Shown here piece after piece: positions 1-6,743 of a stretch of DNA of 6,743 bases. The position numbers were made by a program, and so were the translations under genes. The first letter of the stretch is position 1, and each line of letters starts with the position of its first letter. The notes beneath the pieces are model-generated. The model saw nothing but the letters and a program-made list of their open reading frames with translations, ran no database searches and had not been told where the DNA came from. Source of the stretch: Rubritepida sp. (GTDB lineage Bacteria > Pseudomonadota > Alphaproteobacteria > Acetobacterales > Acetobacteraceae); NCBI GenBank assembly GCA_022843345.1, contig JALHNW010000097.1:1-6743 (forward strand), in the 5' to 3' direction.

Positions 1-1
1 C

Positions 2-43
2 GCCGGCGCCCTGCCGGCCGGCCGCCCCGTCGCAGCCGGCTAG
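2..43 (+). CDS. Possible 3' end of an upstream gene (13 residues visible)
   Basis: The frame starting at base 2 is open from the window edge and stops with TAG at 41-43, giving a short Ala/Gly/Pro-rich tail ending in VAAG. The stop lies 36 bases before the narK start, a spacing compatible with an upstream operon member. Nothing in these 13 residues identifies a family. In GC-rich DNA a short open stretch like this can arise by chance, and the other two forward frames are also open across 1-79. The extent and identity of the gene cannot be judged from this window. Confidence 0.22.
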   Translation, partial: AGALPAGRPVAAG

Positions 44-64
44 CCCGAACAGACACGCCCTTCC

Positions 65-71
65 GGGAGAG
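65..71 (+). promoter_or_regulatory. Ribosome binding site of narK
   Basis: The purine run GGGAGAG lies 8 bases before the ATG at 80. It matches the Shine-Dalgarno consensus partially and is the only such run nearby, so it supports that ATG as the narK start. The translated N-terminus also fits the family from this position. Confidence 0.6.
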
Positions 72-79
72 ACCACACG

Positions 80-1447
80 ATGTCCACCACCACCCAACCG
101 GCCGCGCTGTCCTCGGCGCCGCCCACCGGCACCTGGCTCCGCCGCTGGACGCCCGAGGACGACGCCTTCTGGGCCACGCGCGGCCAGGCCCGCGCCTGGC
201 GCACGCTGGCGGTCACCACGGCCAGCCTCACCATGGCCTTCATCACCTGGTTCGTGGTCAGCGCGCTGGTCGTGCGCCTGCCGCAGGCGGGCTTCCAGCT
301 CTCGGCCGGGCAGCTCTTCTGGCTGGCCGCCATGCCGGGGCTGGCGGGGGGCACGCTGCGGCTGTTCCACATGTTCTTCACGCCGCTCTTCGGCACGCGC
401 CACGTCGTCGCGCTGTCCACCGCCTCGCTGCTGCTGCCGCTGCTGGGCTGGGCCTGGGCGGTGCAGGACCCGACGACGCCCTACTGGGTGCTGATGGCGC
501 TGGCCTTCCTGGCCGGGCTGGGGGGCGGGAACTTCTCCTCCTTCATGCCCTCCACCAGCCTGTTCTTCCCCAAGCGGCTGCAGGGCACCGCGCTGGCGAT
601 CCAGGCGGGGGTGGGCAATTTCGGCGTCTCCGTCGTGCAGTTCGTCACACCCTGGATCATCGGCTTCGCCATGTTCGGCGCGCTGGGGGGCGAGCCGCAG
701 GTGCTGACCCGCGCCGGGCAGCAGTCCAGCGCCTGGCTGCAGAACGCGCTGCTGGTCTACGTCCCCCTCGTCGCCGTGCTGGCCGCGCTGTCCTGGGCGA
801 TGCTGCGCTCCGTGCCGGTGAAGGCGAACATCCGCCAGCAGCTCGACATCTTCGGCAACCGCCACACCTGGGTGATGACCAGCCTGTACATCATGACCTT
901 CGGCTGCTTCAGCGGCCTGTCGGGCACCTTCCCGCTGCTGATCAAGCAGGTCTACGGCCACCTGCCCGGCGCGCCCGACCCGCTGGCCTACGCCTTCTAC
1001 GGCCCGCTGGTGGGCAGCCTGCTGCGCGTGGTGGCCGGCCCGCTCTCCGACCGCTTCGGCGGCGCGCGCGTCACCCAGGTGGCGGGGCTGGGCATGGTGG
1101 CCTGCGCGCTGGCCATCCCCGCCGTCACCGACGGGTCCGACCTCTCGACCTTCCCGGCCTTCGTCGCCGCCATGCTGGGGCTCTTCGCCTTCGCGGGCAT
1201 CGGCAACGCCTCCACCTTCAAGCAGATGCCGATGATCTTCGAGCCGCGGCAGGCCGGCGGCGTCATCGGCTTCACCGGCGCGGTGGCGGCCTACGGGCCC
1301 TTCCTGTTCGGCCTGCTCTTCGCCTGGGCCTTCGCCGCCACGGGTGCGGCCGACCTGGTGTTCCAGGGCCTGGCCGGCTTCTTCCTCCTCAACGTCGCGC
1401 TGAACTGGTGGCTCTACGCCCGCCGCGGCGCCGCCACCCCCTGCTGA
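80..1447 (+). CDS. narK: NarK-type nitrate/nitrite transporter (major facilitator superfamily)
   Basis: This 455-residue inner-membrane protein probably imports nitrate and exports nitrite, feeding the reductase encoded downstream. E. coli NarK has 463 residues. The cytoplasmic N-terminus carries the PEDxxFWxxRGQ element (about residues 25-37) found in E. coli NarK/NarU. About 12 hydrophobic segments follow, from residue 43 to 448. Nitrate signature 1 is at about 147-188 (GGGNFSSFMP, then GVGNFGVSVVQF) and signature 2 at about 371-407 (FAGIGNASTFKQMPMIF, then GFTGAVAAYGPF). R94 in segment 2 and R316 in segment 8 correspond by motif context to the substrate-binding arginines R89 and R305 of E. 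coli NarK. The loop between segments 10 and 11 is much shorter than in E. coli NarK. The overall match favours the nitrate/nitrite exchanger type, but proton symport cannot be excluded. It is a single transporter, with no NarK1-NarK2 fusion. The stop TGA overlaps the narG ribosome binding site, so co-expression with narG is likely. Confidence 0.95.
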   Translation: MSTTTQPAALSSAPPTGTWLRRWTPEDDAFWATRGQARAWRTLAVTTASLTMAFITWFVVSALVVRLPQAGFQLSAGQLFWLAAMPGLAGGTLRLFHMFFTPLFGTRHVVALSTASLLLPLLGWAWAVQDPTTPYWVLMALAFLAGLGGGNFSSFMPSTSLFFPKRLQGTALAIQAGVGNFGVSVVQFVTPWIIGFAMFGALGGEPQVLTRAGQQSSAWLQNALLVYVPLVAVLAALSWAMLRSVPVKANIRQQLDIFGNRHTWVMTSLYIMTFGCFSGLSGTFPLLIKQVYGHLPGAPDPLAYAFYGPLVGSLLRVVAGPLSDRFGGARVTQVAGLGMVACALAIPAVTDGSDLSTFPAFVAAMLGLFAFAGIGNASTFKQMPMIFEPRQAGGVIGFTGAVAAYGPFLFGLLFAWAFAATGAADLVFQGLAGFFLLNVALNWWLYARRGAATPC

Positions 1448-1452
1448 GAGGG
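1446..1452 (+). promoter_or_regulatory. Ribosome binding site of narG, overlapping the narK stop
   Basis: GAGAGGG begins inside the narK stop codon (TGA 1445-1447) and ends 9 bases before the ATG at 1462. It decides the narG start: an in-frame GTG at 1408 would add 18 Arg/Pro-rich residues read from within narK and has no family support. A ribosome finishing narK would sit on this site, which suggests translational coupling. Confidence 0.65.
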
Positions 1453-1461
1453 CACCGAACG

Positions 1462-4400
1462 ATGTCCCATTTCCTCGAACGCCTCGGCTTCTTCCGCAAG
1501 GCTTCCGAGCCCTTCTCCAACGGCCACGGCCAGGTGGTGGACGAGCCGCGCGGGTGGGAGGACGCCTACCGCGCCCGCTGGTCCACAGACAAGGTGGTGC
1601 GCTCCACCCACGGCGTGAACTGCACCGGCTCCTGCTCCTGGAAGATCCACGTGAAGGGCGGCGTGGTGACGTGGGAGACGCAGCAGACCGACTACCCGCG
1701 CACCCGCCCCGGCCTGCCGAACCACGAGCCTCGCGGCTGCGCCCGCGGCGCCAGCTACTCCTGGTACCTCTACAGCGCCAACCGGGTGAAGCACCCGCTG
1801 ATGCGCAAGCGCCTGCTGAAGCTGTGGCGCGCCGCGCGGGCCGAGCACGCGGACCCGGTGGAGGCCTGGGCCAGCATCCAGGCCGACGAGGCGAAGCGGC
1901 GCGAGTACCAGAAGGTGCGCGGCCTGGGCGGCTTCGTGCGCGTGGGCTGGGAGGAGGCGGAGGAGATGATCGCCGCCGCCAACGTCTTCACCGCCAAGGA
2001 GCACGGCCCCGACCGCATCATCGGCTTCTCGCCCATCCCGGCGATGAGCATGGTCAGCTACGCCGCCGGCAGCCGCTACCTGTCGCTGATCGGCGGCGTG
2101 TGCATGTCCTTCTACGACTGGTACTGCGACCTGCCCCCGTCCTCTCCGCAGACCTGGGGGGAGCAGACGGACGTGCCCGAGAGCGCGGACTGGTACAACG
2201 CGGGCTTCCTGATGATGTGGGGCTCCAACGTGCCGCAGACGCGCACGCCCGACGCCCACTTCATGACCGAGGCGCGCTACCGCGGCGCCAAGACGGTGGT
2301 GGTGACGCCCGACTATTCCGAGGCGTCGAAGTTCGCCGACCTGTGGCTGCACCCCAAGCAGGGCACGGACGCCGCGCTCGCCATGGCGATGGGCCACGTC
2401 ATCCTGTCCGAATGGCACGCGCGCGCCCAGGGCGAGTACTTCCAGGACTACTGCCGCCGCTACACCGACATGCCGATGCTGGTGCTGCTGGAGGAGAAGG
2501 ACGGCGCCCTCGTCGCCGGCCGCCAGCTGCGCGCGGCCGACCTGCCCGACGGGCTGGGCGAGGCGAACAACGCGCGCTGGAAGACCGTGGCGGTGGATGC
2601 GGCGACCGGCCGCCTCTACGCCCCCACCGGCTCCATCGGCTTCCGCTGGGGCGAGCAGGGCAAGTGGAACCTGGAGGGGCGCGACGCGCGCACCCTGGAG
2701 GTGACGACGCCCCAGCTCACCCTGCACGGCGAGGGCAGCGCCGAGGTGTCCTTCCCGTATTTCGGCGCCCGCGCGCCGGAGTTCTTCAACCCCACCGCCC
2801 ATGACGAGGTGCTGCGCCGCCCCGTGCCCGCCCGCCGCATCACCCTGGCCGATGGCAGCGAGCGCCTGGTGGCCACGGTGCACGACCTGTTCCTGGCGAA
2901 CTACGGCGTGGACCGCGCCGCCGCCCCCGACTACGACGCCGACGCCCCCTACACCCCCGCCTGGGCCGAGAAGGTGTGCGGCGTGCCGCGGCACCAGATC
3001 GTCACCACCGCGCGCGAATTCGCCACCAACGCCGAGAAGACGCGCGGCAAGTCCATGGTGATCCTCGGGGCCGCGGTGAACCACTGGTACCACGGCGACA
3101 TGATCTACCGCGGCATCATCAACCTGCTGGTGATGTGCGGCGGCATCGGCCAGTCGGGCGGCGGCTGGAGCCACTACGTCGGCCAGGAGAAGCTGCGCCC
3201 GCAGACCGGCTGGGCGCCGCTCGCCTTCGCCACCGACTGGCAGCGCCCGTCGCGGCAGATGAACTCAACCTCCTTCTTCTACGCCCATACCGGCCAGTAC
3301 CGGTACGAGCGGCTGGGGATCGAGGAGCTGCTCTCGCCCACCGCGCCCGAGGCGCTGCGCGGCAGCCTGATCGACTTCAACGTGCGGGCCGAGCGCATGG
3401 GCTGGCTGCCCTCCGCGCCCCAGCTGGAGCAGAACCCGCTGCGCCTGGCCGCCGCCGCGGAGGAGGCCGGCATGGCGCCCGCCGACTACGTGGCGAAGGG
3501 CCTGGGCGACGGCAGCCTGCGCATGTCCTGCGAGGATCCGGAGCACCCGGCCAACTGGCCGCGCAACATGTTCATCTGGCGCTCCAACCTGCTGGGCTCG
3601 TCGGGCAAGGGGCACGAGTACTTCCTCAAGCACCTGCTGGGCACCACCAACGGCGTGCAGGGCAAGGACCTGGGCGAGGAAGGCGCGGTGAAGCCCGAGG
3701 AGGTGGTGTGGCGCGACGCCCCCGACGGCAAGCTGGACCTGCTGGTGACGCTCGACTTCCGCATGAGCACGACCTGCGTGCACTCCGACATCGTGCTGCC
3801 CACCGCCACCTGGTACGAGAAGCACGACCTCAACACCTCCGACATGCACCCCTTCATCCACCCGCTCTCCGCGGCGGTGGACCCGGCATGGGAGAGCCGC
3901 ACCGACTGGGCGATCTTCCGCGGCATCGCCAAGCGCTTCGGCGAGCTGTCGGTAGGCCACCTGGGCGTGGAGAAGGACGTGGTGCTCACGCCCCTGATGC
4001 ACGACACGGCGCAGGAGCTGGCGCAGAACGACGTGGCCGACTGGAAGCGCGGCGAGTGCCCCGCCATCCCGGGGCGGACCATGCCGGCGGTGACGGTGGT
4101 GGAGCGCGACTACCCGCGCACCCACGCCCGCTTCACCGCGCTGGGCCCGCTGCTGGAGACGCTGGGCAACGGCGGCAAGGGCATCGGCTGGAAGACGGGC
4201 CATGAGGTGGAGTTCCTCGGCAAGCTGAACGGCGAGCGCGAGGTGCCGGGCAGCGGCATGCGCCCGCGCATCGAGACGGACATCCAGGCCGCCGAGGTCA
4301 TCCTGGGCCTGGCGCCCGAGACGAACGGCCACGTCGCGGTGAAGGCGTGGCAGGCGCTGGGCAAGGCGACGGGGCGCGACCACACGCATCTGGCCGCCGG

Positions 4401-5181
4401 CAAGGAGCACGAGGCGATCCGCTTCCGCGACGTGCAGGCCCAGCCGCGCAAGATCATCTCCTCGCCCACCTGGTCGGGGATCGAGAGCGAGGAGGTGTGC
4501 TACAACGCCGGCTACACCAACGTGCACGAGCTGATCCCGTGGCGCACGCTGACGGGGCGCCAGCAGCTCTACCAGGACCACCCCTGGATGCTGGCCTTCG
4601 GCGAGGGGCTGTGCGTGTACAAGCCGCCGGTGGACCTGAAGGCGCACCTGGCGATGCTGGGCGCCAAGCCCAACGGCAACCCCGAGCTGGCGCTGAACTT
4701 CATCACGCCGCACCAGAAGTGGGGCATCCACTCCACCTACTCGGACAACCTCATCATGCTCACGCTCAACCGCGGCGGGCCGGTGGTGTGGCTGAGCGAG
4801 GTGGACGCGAAGCGCGCGGGCATCGAGGACAATGACTGGATCGAGGCCTTCAACCTCAACGGCGCGCTGACCGCGCGCGCGGTGGTCAGCCAGCGCGTGC
4901 CCGAGGGCATGACGATGATGTACCACGCGCAGGAGAAGATCGTGAACACGCCGGGCAGCGAGGTGATGCTGACCCGCGGCGGCATCCACAACAGCGTGAC
5001 CCGCACCACGCCCAAGCCCACGCACATGATCGGCGCCTACGCGCAGCTCAGCTACGGCTTCAACTACCACGGCACCATCGGCACCAACCGCGACGAGTTC
5101 GTGCTGGTCCGCAAGATGGCGCGCGTGGACTGGATGGACGAACCCGCGGCCGCGGACGCCGCCAACGAGGAGACCGTGTGA
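1462..5181 (+). CDS. narG: Respiratory nitrate reductase, alpha (catalytic) subunit NarG
   Basis: This 1239-residue protein (E. coli NarG has 1247) reduces nitrate to nitrite at a Mo-bis(molybdopterin guanine dinucleotide) centre. It belongs to the membrane-bound NarGHI complex and faces the cytoplasm. The N-terminus MSHFLERLGFF resembles E. coli NarG and carries no cleavable export signal. The FS0 [4Fe-4S] site is present: H50, C54, C58 and C93, with the conserved R95 after it. The His ligand is typical of NarG. The GGVCMSFYDWYCDLPP segment supplies D223, equivalent to the Mo-ligating Asp of E. coli NarG (Asp222 in mature numbering). Cofactor-pocket stretches follow, including WGSNVPQTRTPDAHF (253-267), NHWYH (540-544) and GQSGGGWSHYVGQEKLRPQT (563-582). 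The C-terminal pterin-binding domain (about 1080-1220) includes FITPHQKWGIHSTYSDN and TPKPTHMIGAYAQLSYGFNY. No truncation, frameshift or missing key residue was seen. The start was chosen at 1462 from the ribosome binding site and homology. Its TGA shares one base with the narH ATG. Confidence 0.98.
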   Translation: MSHFLERLGFFRKASEPFSNGHGQVVDEPRGWEDAYRARWSTDKVVRSTHGVNCTGSCSWKIHVKGGVVTWETQQTDYPRTRPGLPNHEPRGCARGASYSWYLYSANRVKHPLMRKRLLKLWRAARAEHADPVEAWASIQADEAKRREYQKVRGLGGFVRVGWEEAEEMIAAANVFTAKEHGPDRIIGFSPIPAMSMVSYAAGSRYLSLIGGVCMSFYDWYCDLPPSSPQTWGEQTDVPESADWYNAGFLMMWGSNVPQTRTPDAHFMTEARYRGAKTVVVTPDYSEASKFADLWLHPKQGTDAALAMAMGHVILSEWHARAQGEYFQDYCRRYTDMPMLVLLEEKDGALVAGRQLRAADLPDGLGEANNARWKTVAVDAATGRLYAPTGSIGFRWGEQGKWNLEGRDARTLEVTTPQLTLHGEGSAEVSFPYFGARAPEFFNPTAHDEVLRRPVPARRITLADGSERLVATVHDLFLANYGVDRAAAPDYDADAPYTPAWAEKVCGVPRHQIVTTAREFATNAEKTRGKSMVILGAAVNHWYHGDMIYRGIINLLVMCGGIGQSGGGWSHYVGQEKLRPQTGWAPLAFATDWQRPSRQMNSTSFFYAHTGQYRYERLGIEELLSPTAPEALRGSLIDFNVRAERMGWLPSAPQLEQNPLRLAAAAEEAGMAPADYVAKGLGDGSLRMSCEDPEHPANWPRNMFIWRSNLLGSSGKGHEYFLKHLLGTTNGVQGKDLGEEGAVKPEEVVWRDAPDGKLDLLVTLDFRMSTTCVHSDIVLPTATWYEKHDLNTSDMHPFIHPLSAAVDPAWESRTDWAIFRGIAKRFGELSVGHLGVEKDVVLTPLMHDTAQELAQNDVADWKRGECPAIPGRTMPAVTVVERDYPRTHARFTALGPLLETLGNGGKGIGWKTGHEVEFLGKLNGEREVPGSGMRPRIETDIQAAEVILGLAPETNGHVAVKAWQALGKATGRDHTHLAAGKEHEAIRFRDVQAQPRKIISSPTWSGIESEEVCYNAGYTNVHELIPWRTLTGRQQLYQDHPWMLAFGEGLCVYKPPVDLKAHLAMLGAKPNGNPELALNFITPHQKWGIHSTYSDNLIMLTLNRGGPVVWLSEVDAKRAGIEDNDWIEAFNLNGALTARAVVSQRVPEGMTMMYHAQEKIVNTPGSEVMLTRGGIHNSVTRTTPKPTHMIGAYAQLSYGFNYHGTIGTNRDEFVLVRKMARVDWMDEPAAADAANEETV
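5167..5173 (+). promoter_or_regulatory. Ribosome binding site of narH, inside the narG 3' end
   Basis: GAGGAGA within the last narG codons lies 7 bases before the ATG at 5181. A GTG at 5178 is in the same frame but only 4 bases from this run. The ATG also gives the canonical NarH beginning (MKVRAQIAMVLNLDKCIGC), so 5181 is preferred. The TGATG junction implies that narH translation is coupled to narG. Confidence 0.7.
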
Positions 5182-6743
5182 TGAAGGTCCGCGCGCAGAT
5201 CGCCATGGTGCTGAACCTGGACAAGTGCATCGGCTGCCACACCTGCTCCGTCACCTGCAAGCAGGTCTGGACGACGCGGGAGGGCGTGGAATACGCCTGG
5301 TTCAACAACGTCGAGACCAAGCCCGGCATCGGCTACCCCAAGGAGTGGGAGAACCAGGACCGCTGGAAGGGCGGCTGGACGCGCAAGTCCAATGGCCGGC
5401 TGGAGCCGCGCATCGGCTCGCGCCTGCGCGTGCTGGCGAAGATCTTCGCCAACCCCGACATGCCCGAGATCGACGACTACTACGAGCCCTTCACCTTCGA
5501 CTACGCGCACCTGCAGAACGCCCCCGAGTCGAAGGCCATGCCGACCGCGCGCCCAGTGAGCCTCATCACCGGCAAGCGGATGGAGAAGATCGAGTGGGGC
5601 CCCAACTGGGAGGAGATCCTGGGGGGCGAGTTCGCCAAGCGCTCGAAGGACGCGAATTTCGAGGGCATCCAGAAGAAGGCGCTCGGCGAGTTCGAGAACA
5701 CCTTCATGATGTACCTGCCCCGCCTGTGCGAGCACTGCCTGAACCCGGCCTGCGTCGCCGCCTGCCCGTCGGGATCCATCTACAAGCGCGAGGAGGACGG
5801 CATCGTCCTGGTTGACCAGGACGATGCCGCGGCTGGCGCATGTGCGTCTCCGCCTGCCCCTACAAGAAGATCTACTACAACTGGCAGTCGGGGAAGGCCG
5901 AGAAGTGCACCTTCTGCTACCCGCGCATCGAGGCGGGCGAACCGACCGTGTGCTCCGAGACCTGCGTGGGCCGCATCCGCTACCTCGGCGTCATGCTCTA
6001 CGACGCCGACCGCATCGAGGCGGCGGCGAGCGTGGAGGGCGACGACCAGCTCTACCGCGCCCAGCTCGACGTCTTCCTCGACCCCTCCGATCCCGAGGTG
6101 ATCGCCGCCGCGCGGCGCGACGGCGTGCCGGAGCTGTGGCTGGAGGCCGCCCGCCGCTCGCCCGTCTACAAGATGGCGATCGAGTGGGGCGTGGCCTTCC
6201 CGCTGCACCCCGAGTACCGCACCCTGCCGATGGTCTGGTACGTGCCGCCGCTCTCGCCCGTGCAGTCGGCGCACGAGGCCGGGCACATCGGCTGGGACGA
6301 GAACGGCCTGCCCGACGTCTCGGCCATGCGCATCCCGGTGCGCTACCTGGCCAACCTGCTCACCGCCGGCTCGGAGGCGCCGGTCACGCTGGCGCTGCAG
6401 CGCATGATGGCGATGCGGATGCACATGCGCGCGCGCACCGTGGACGGCCGCATGGACGCCGAGGTGCTGCGCCACGTCGGCCTGTCGGTCGGGCAGGTGG
6501 AGGAGATGTACAAGGTGATGGCGCTGGCAGACTACGAGGACCGCTTCGTCATCCCCTCCACGCATCGCGAATACGCGGAGAACACCTTCGACCTGAAGTC
6601 CTCCTGCGGCTTCTCCTTCGGCAATGGCTGCTCGACCACCGGCACCAGTGCGGCGAACCTGTTCTCCACCAGCCGCACCTCGGCCGGGCACCAGGCGCCG
6701 CGCGTCGAGATCCGCCACGTCCAGCGCGCCCCCGCGGGGGCCG
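5181..6743 (+). pseudogene. narH: narH, nitrate reductase beta (Fe-S) subunit: frameshifted as sequenced, 3' end beyond the window
   Basis: NarH carries electrons from the haem subunit NarI to NarG through four Fe-S clusters (three [4Fe-4S], one [3Fe-4S]). Residues 1-214 (5181-5822) follow the family and contain Cys group I (C16, C19, C22, C26) and group II (C183, C186, C191, C195). One base is then missing. In the literal frame, codons after 214 give an unrelated Ser/Thr/Arg/Ala-rich tail ending at TGA 6099-6101 (306 residues). The NarH sequence resumes in the next frame at 5825 with CRGWRMCVSACPYKK. Restoring one base gives group III (C216, W219, C222, C226; the Trp position is typical of NarH) and group IV (C243, C246, C258, C262). 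The frame then stays open through PLHPEYRTLPMVWYVPPLSP and YLANLLTAG to the window edge, about 521 residues in all (E. coli NarH has 512), so the stop must be close. Since groups I with IV and II with III jointly hold the clusters, the literal product should not function. The intact, conserved remainder suggests a sequencing error or a very recent mutation. The family assignment is near certain; pseudogene status is not. Confidence 0.9.
5820..5827 (+). other. Frameshift site in narH (one base missing)
   Basis: Codon 214 (GAC, 5820-5822) should be followed by a Lys/Arg codon and then the TGC of Cys group III. Only two bases, GA (5823-5824), stand between GAC and TGC (5825-5827). An extra C, making GAC CGA TGC (Asp-Arg-Cys), restores the family pattern DQD-[K/R]-CRGWRMC exactly; AGA would serve as well. 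The inferred event is loss of one base, perhaps one C of a CC pair. No long homopolymer is present. Confidence 0.88.

Noticed and set aside
1..79. FNR/Anr box, NarL heptamers or a promoter upstream of narK, and a terminator formed by the GGCCGGCC-like repeats at 11-25
   Set aside because: No TTGAT-N4-ATCAA-like palindrome or convincing -35/-10 pair is visible. The GC-rich inverted pieces are short and not followed by a T tract. The control region may lie left of the window.
1408..1461. Alternative GTG start of narG adding 18 residues
   Set aside because: The extension is Arg/Pro-rich, read from within the narK 3' end and without a ribosome binding site. The ATG at 1462 gives the canonical NarG N-terminus (MSHFLERLGFF) with a well-placed ribosome binding site.
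1414..5070. Antisense open frames of 586 (1414-3174) and 601 (3265-5070) codons opposite narG, and overlapping + strand frames of about 400 codons
   Set aside because: All are low-complexity Arg/His/Ala/Gly/Val sequences with no recognisable motif. They arise because third-position G/C bias removes stop codons. NarG is conserved through the whole region.
5815..5830. Programmed -1 ribosomal frameshifting in narH
   Set aside because: Slipping back one base after GAC (5820-5822) would give CGA TGC and restore NarH exactly. However, the site is not an X XXY YYZ slippery heptamer, and such recoding is not known for NarH. A missing base is the simpler reading.
5780..6718. Long antisense open frame of 312 codons opposite narH
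   Set aside because: Its residues (His/Arg/Val/Ala/Gly-rich) are what GC-rich coding DNA gives on the opposite strand. The + strand carries clear NarH sequence through the same bases. The narH frameshift leaves no long + strand frame there with its own start, which makes the antisense frame look more attractive than it is.
1..6743. An undescribed defence, mobile or biosynthetic system, or a CRISPR array or RNA gene
   Set aside because: Nearly every base is accounted for by narK, narG and narH. No direct repeats, inverted terminal repeats, tRNA-like folds or foreign-composition islands were seen.

Overview
This window is a dissimilatory (respiratory) nitrate reduction locus read entirely on the + strand: a narK-type nitrate/nitrite transporter, narG (catalytic subunit) and narH (iron-sulfur subunit, which runs off the right edge). 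The DNA is very GC-rich (roughly 70% by eye) with strongly G/C-ending codons. The proteins match the proteobacterial NarK/NarG/NarH families closely along their length. A high-GC proteobacterium fits, perhaps an alphaproteobacterium of the Acetobacteraceae (Roseomonas-like) kind, but that placement is a guess from composition and general resemblance, not a database result.

Layout. Bases 1-79 hold at most the last codons of an upstream gene (a possible reading frame stopping with TAG at 41-43) and the narK ribosome binding site. narK spans 80-1447, narG 1462-5181, and narH begins at 5181. The genes are packed tightly: 14 bases separate narK from narG, and narG and narH overlap by one base (TGATG). 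One transcript and coupled translation are therefore likely. No promoter, FNR/Anr box, NarL site, terminator, RNA gene, repeat, mobile element or CRISPR array could be supported.

How it works together. NarK brings nitrate in and exports nitrite. NarG reduces nitrate to nitrite at a Mo-bisMGD centre on the cytoplasmic side of the membrane. NarH wires electrons to NarG from the haem subunit NarI, which with the chaperone NarJ would be expected just beyond the right edge.

The one real surprise is in narH. One base is missing at about 5822-5825, between codon 214 and the first cysteine of the third Cys cluster. In the literal sequence the reading frame leaves the NarH family there and stops at 6101, giving a 306-residue product that lacks half its Fe-S ligands. 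The rest of narH continues intact in the next frame, without stops, to the end of the window. This is either a sequencing/assembly error or a very recent inactivating mutation. Otherwise the locus is conventional, and I found no undescribed system in it.
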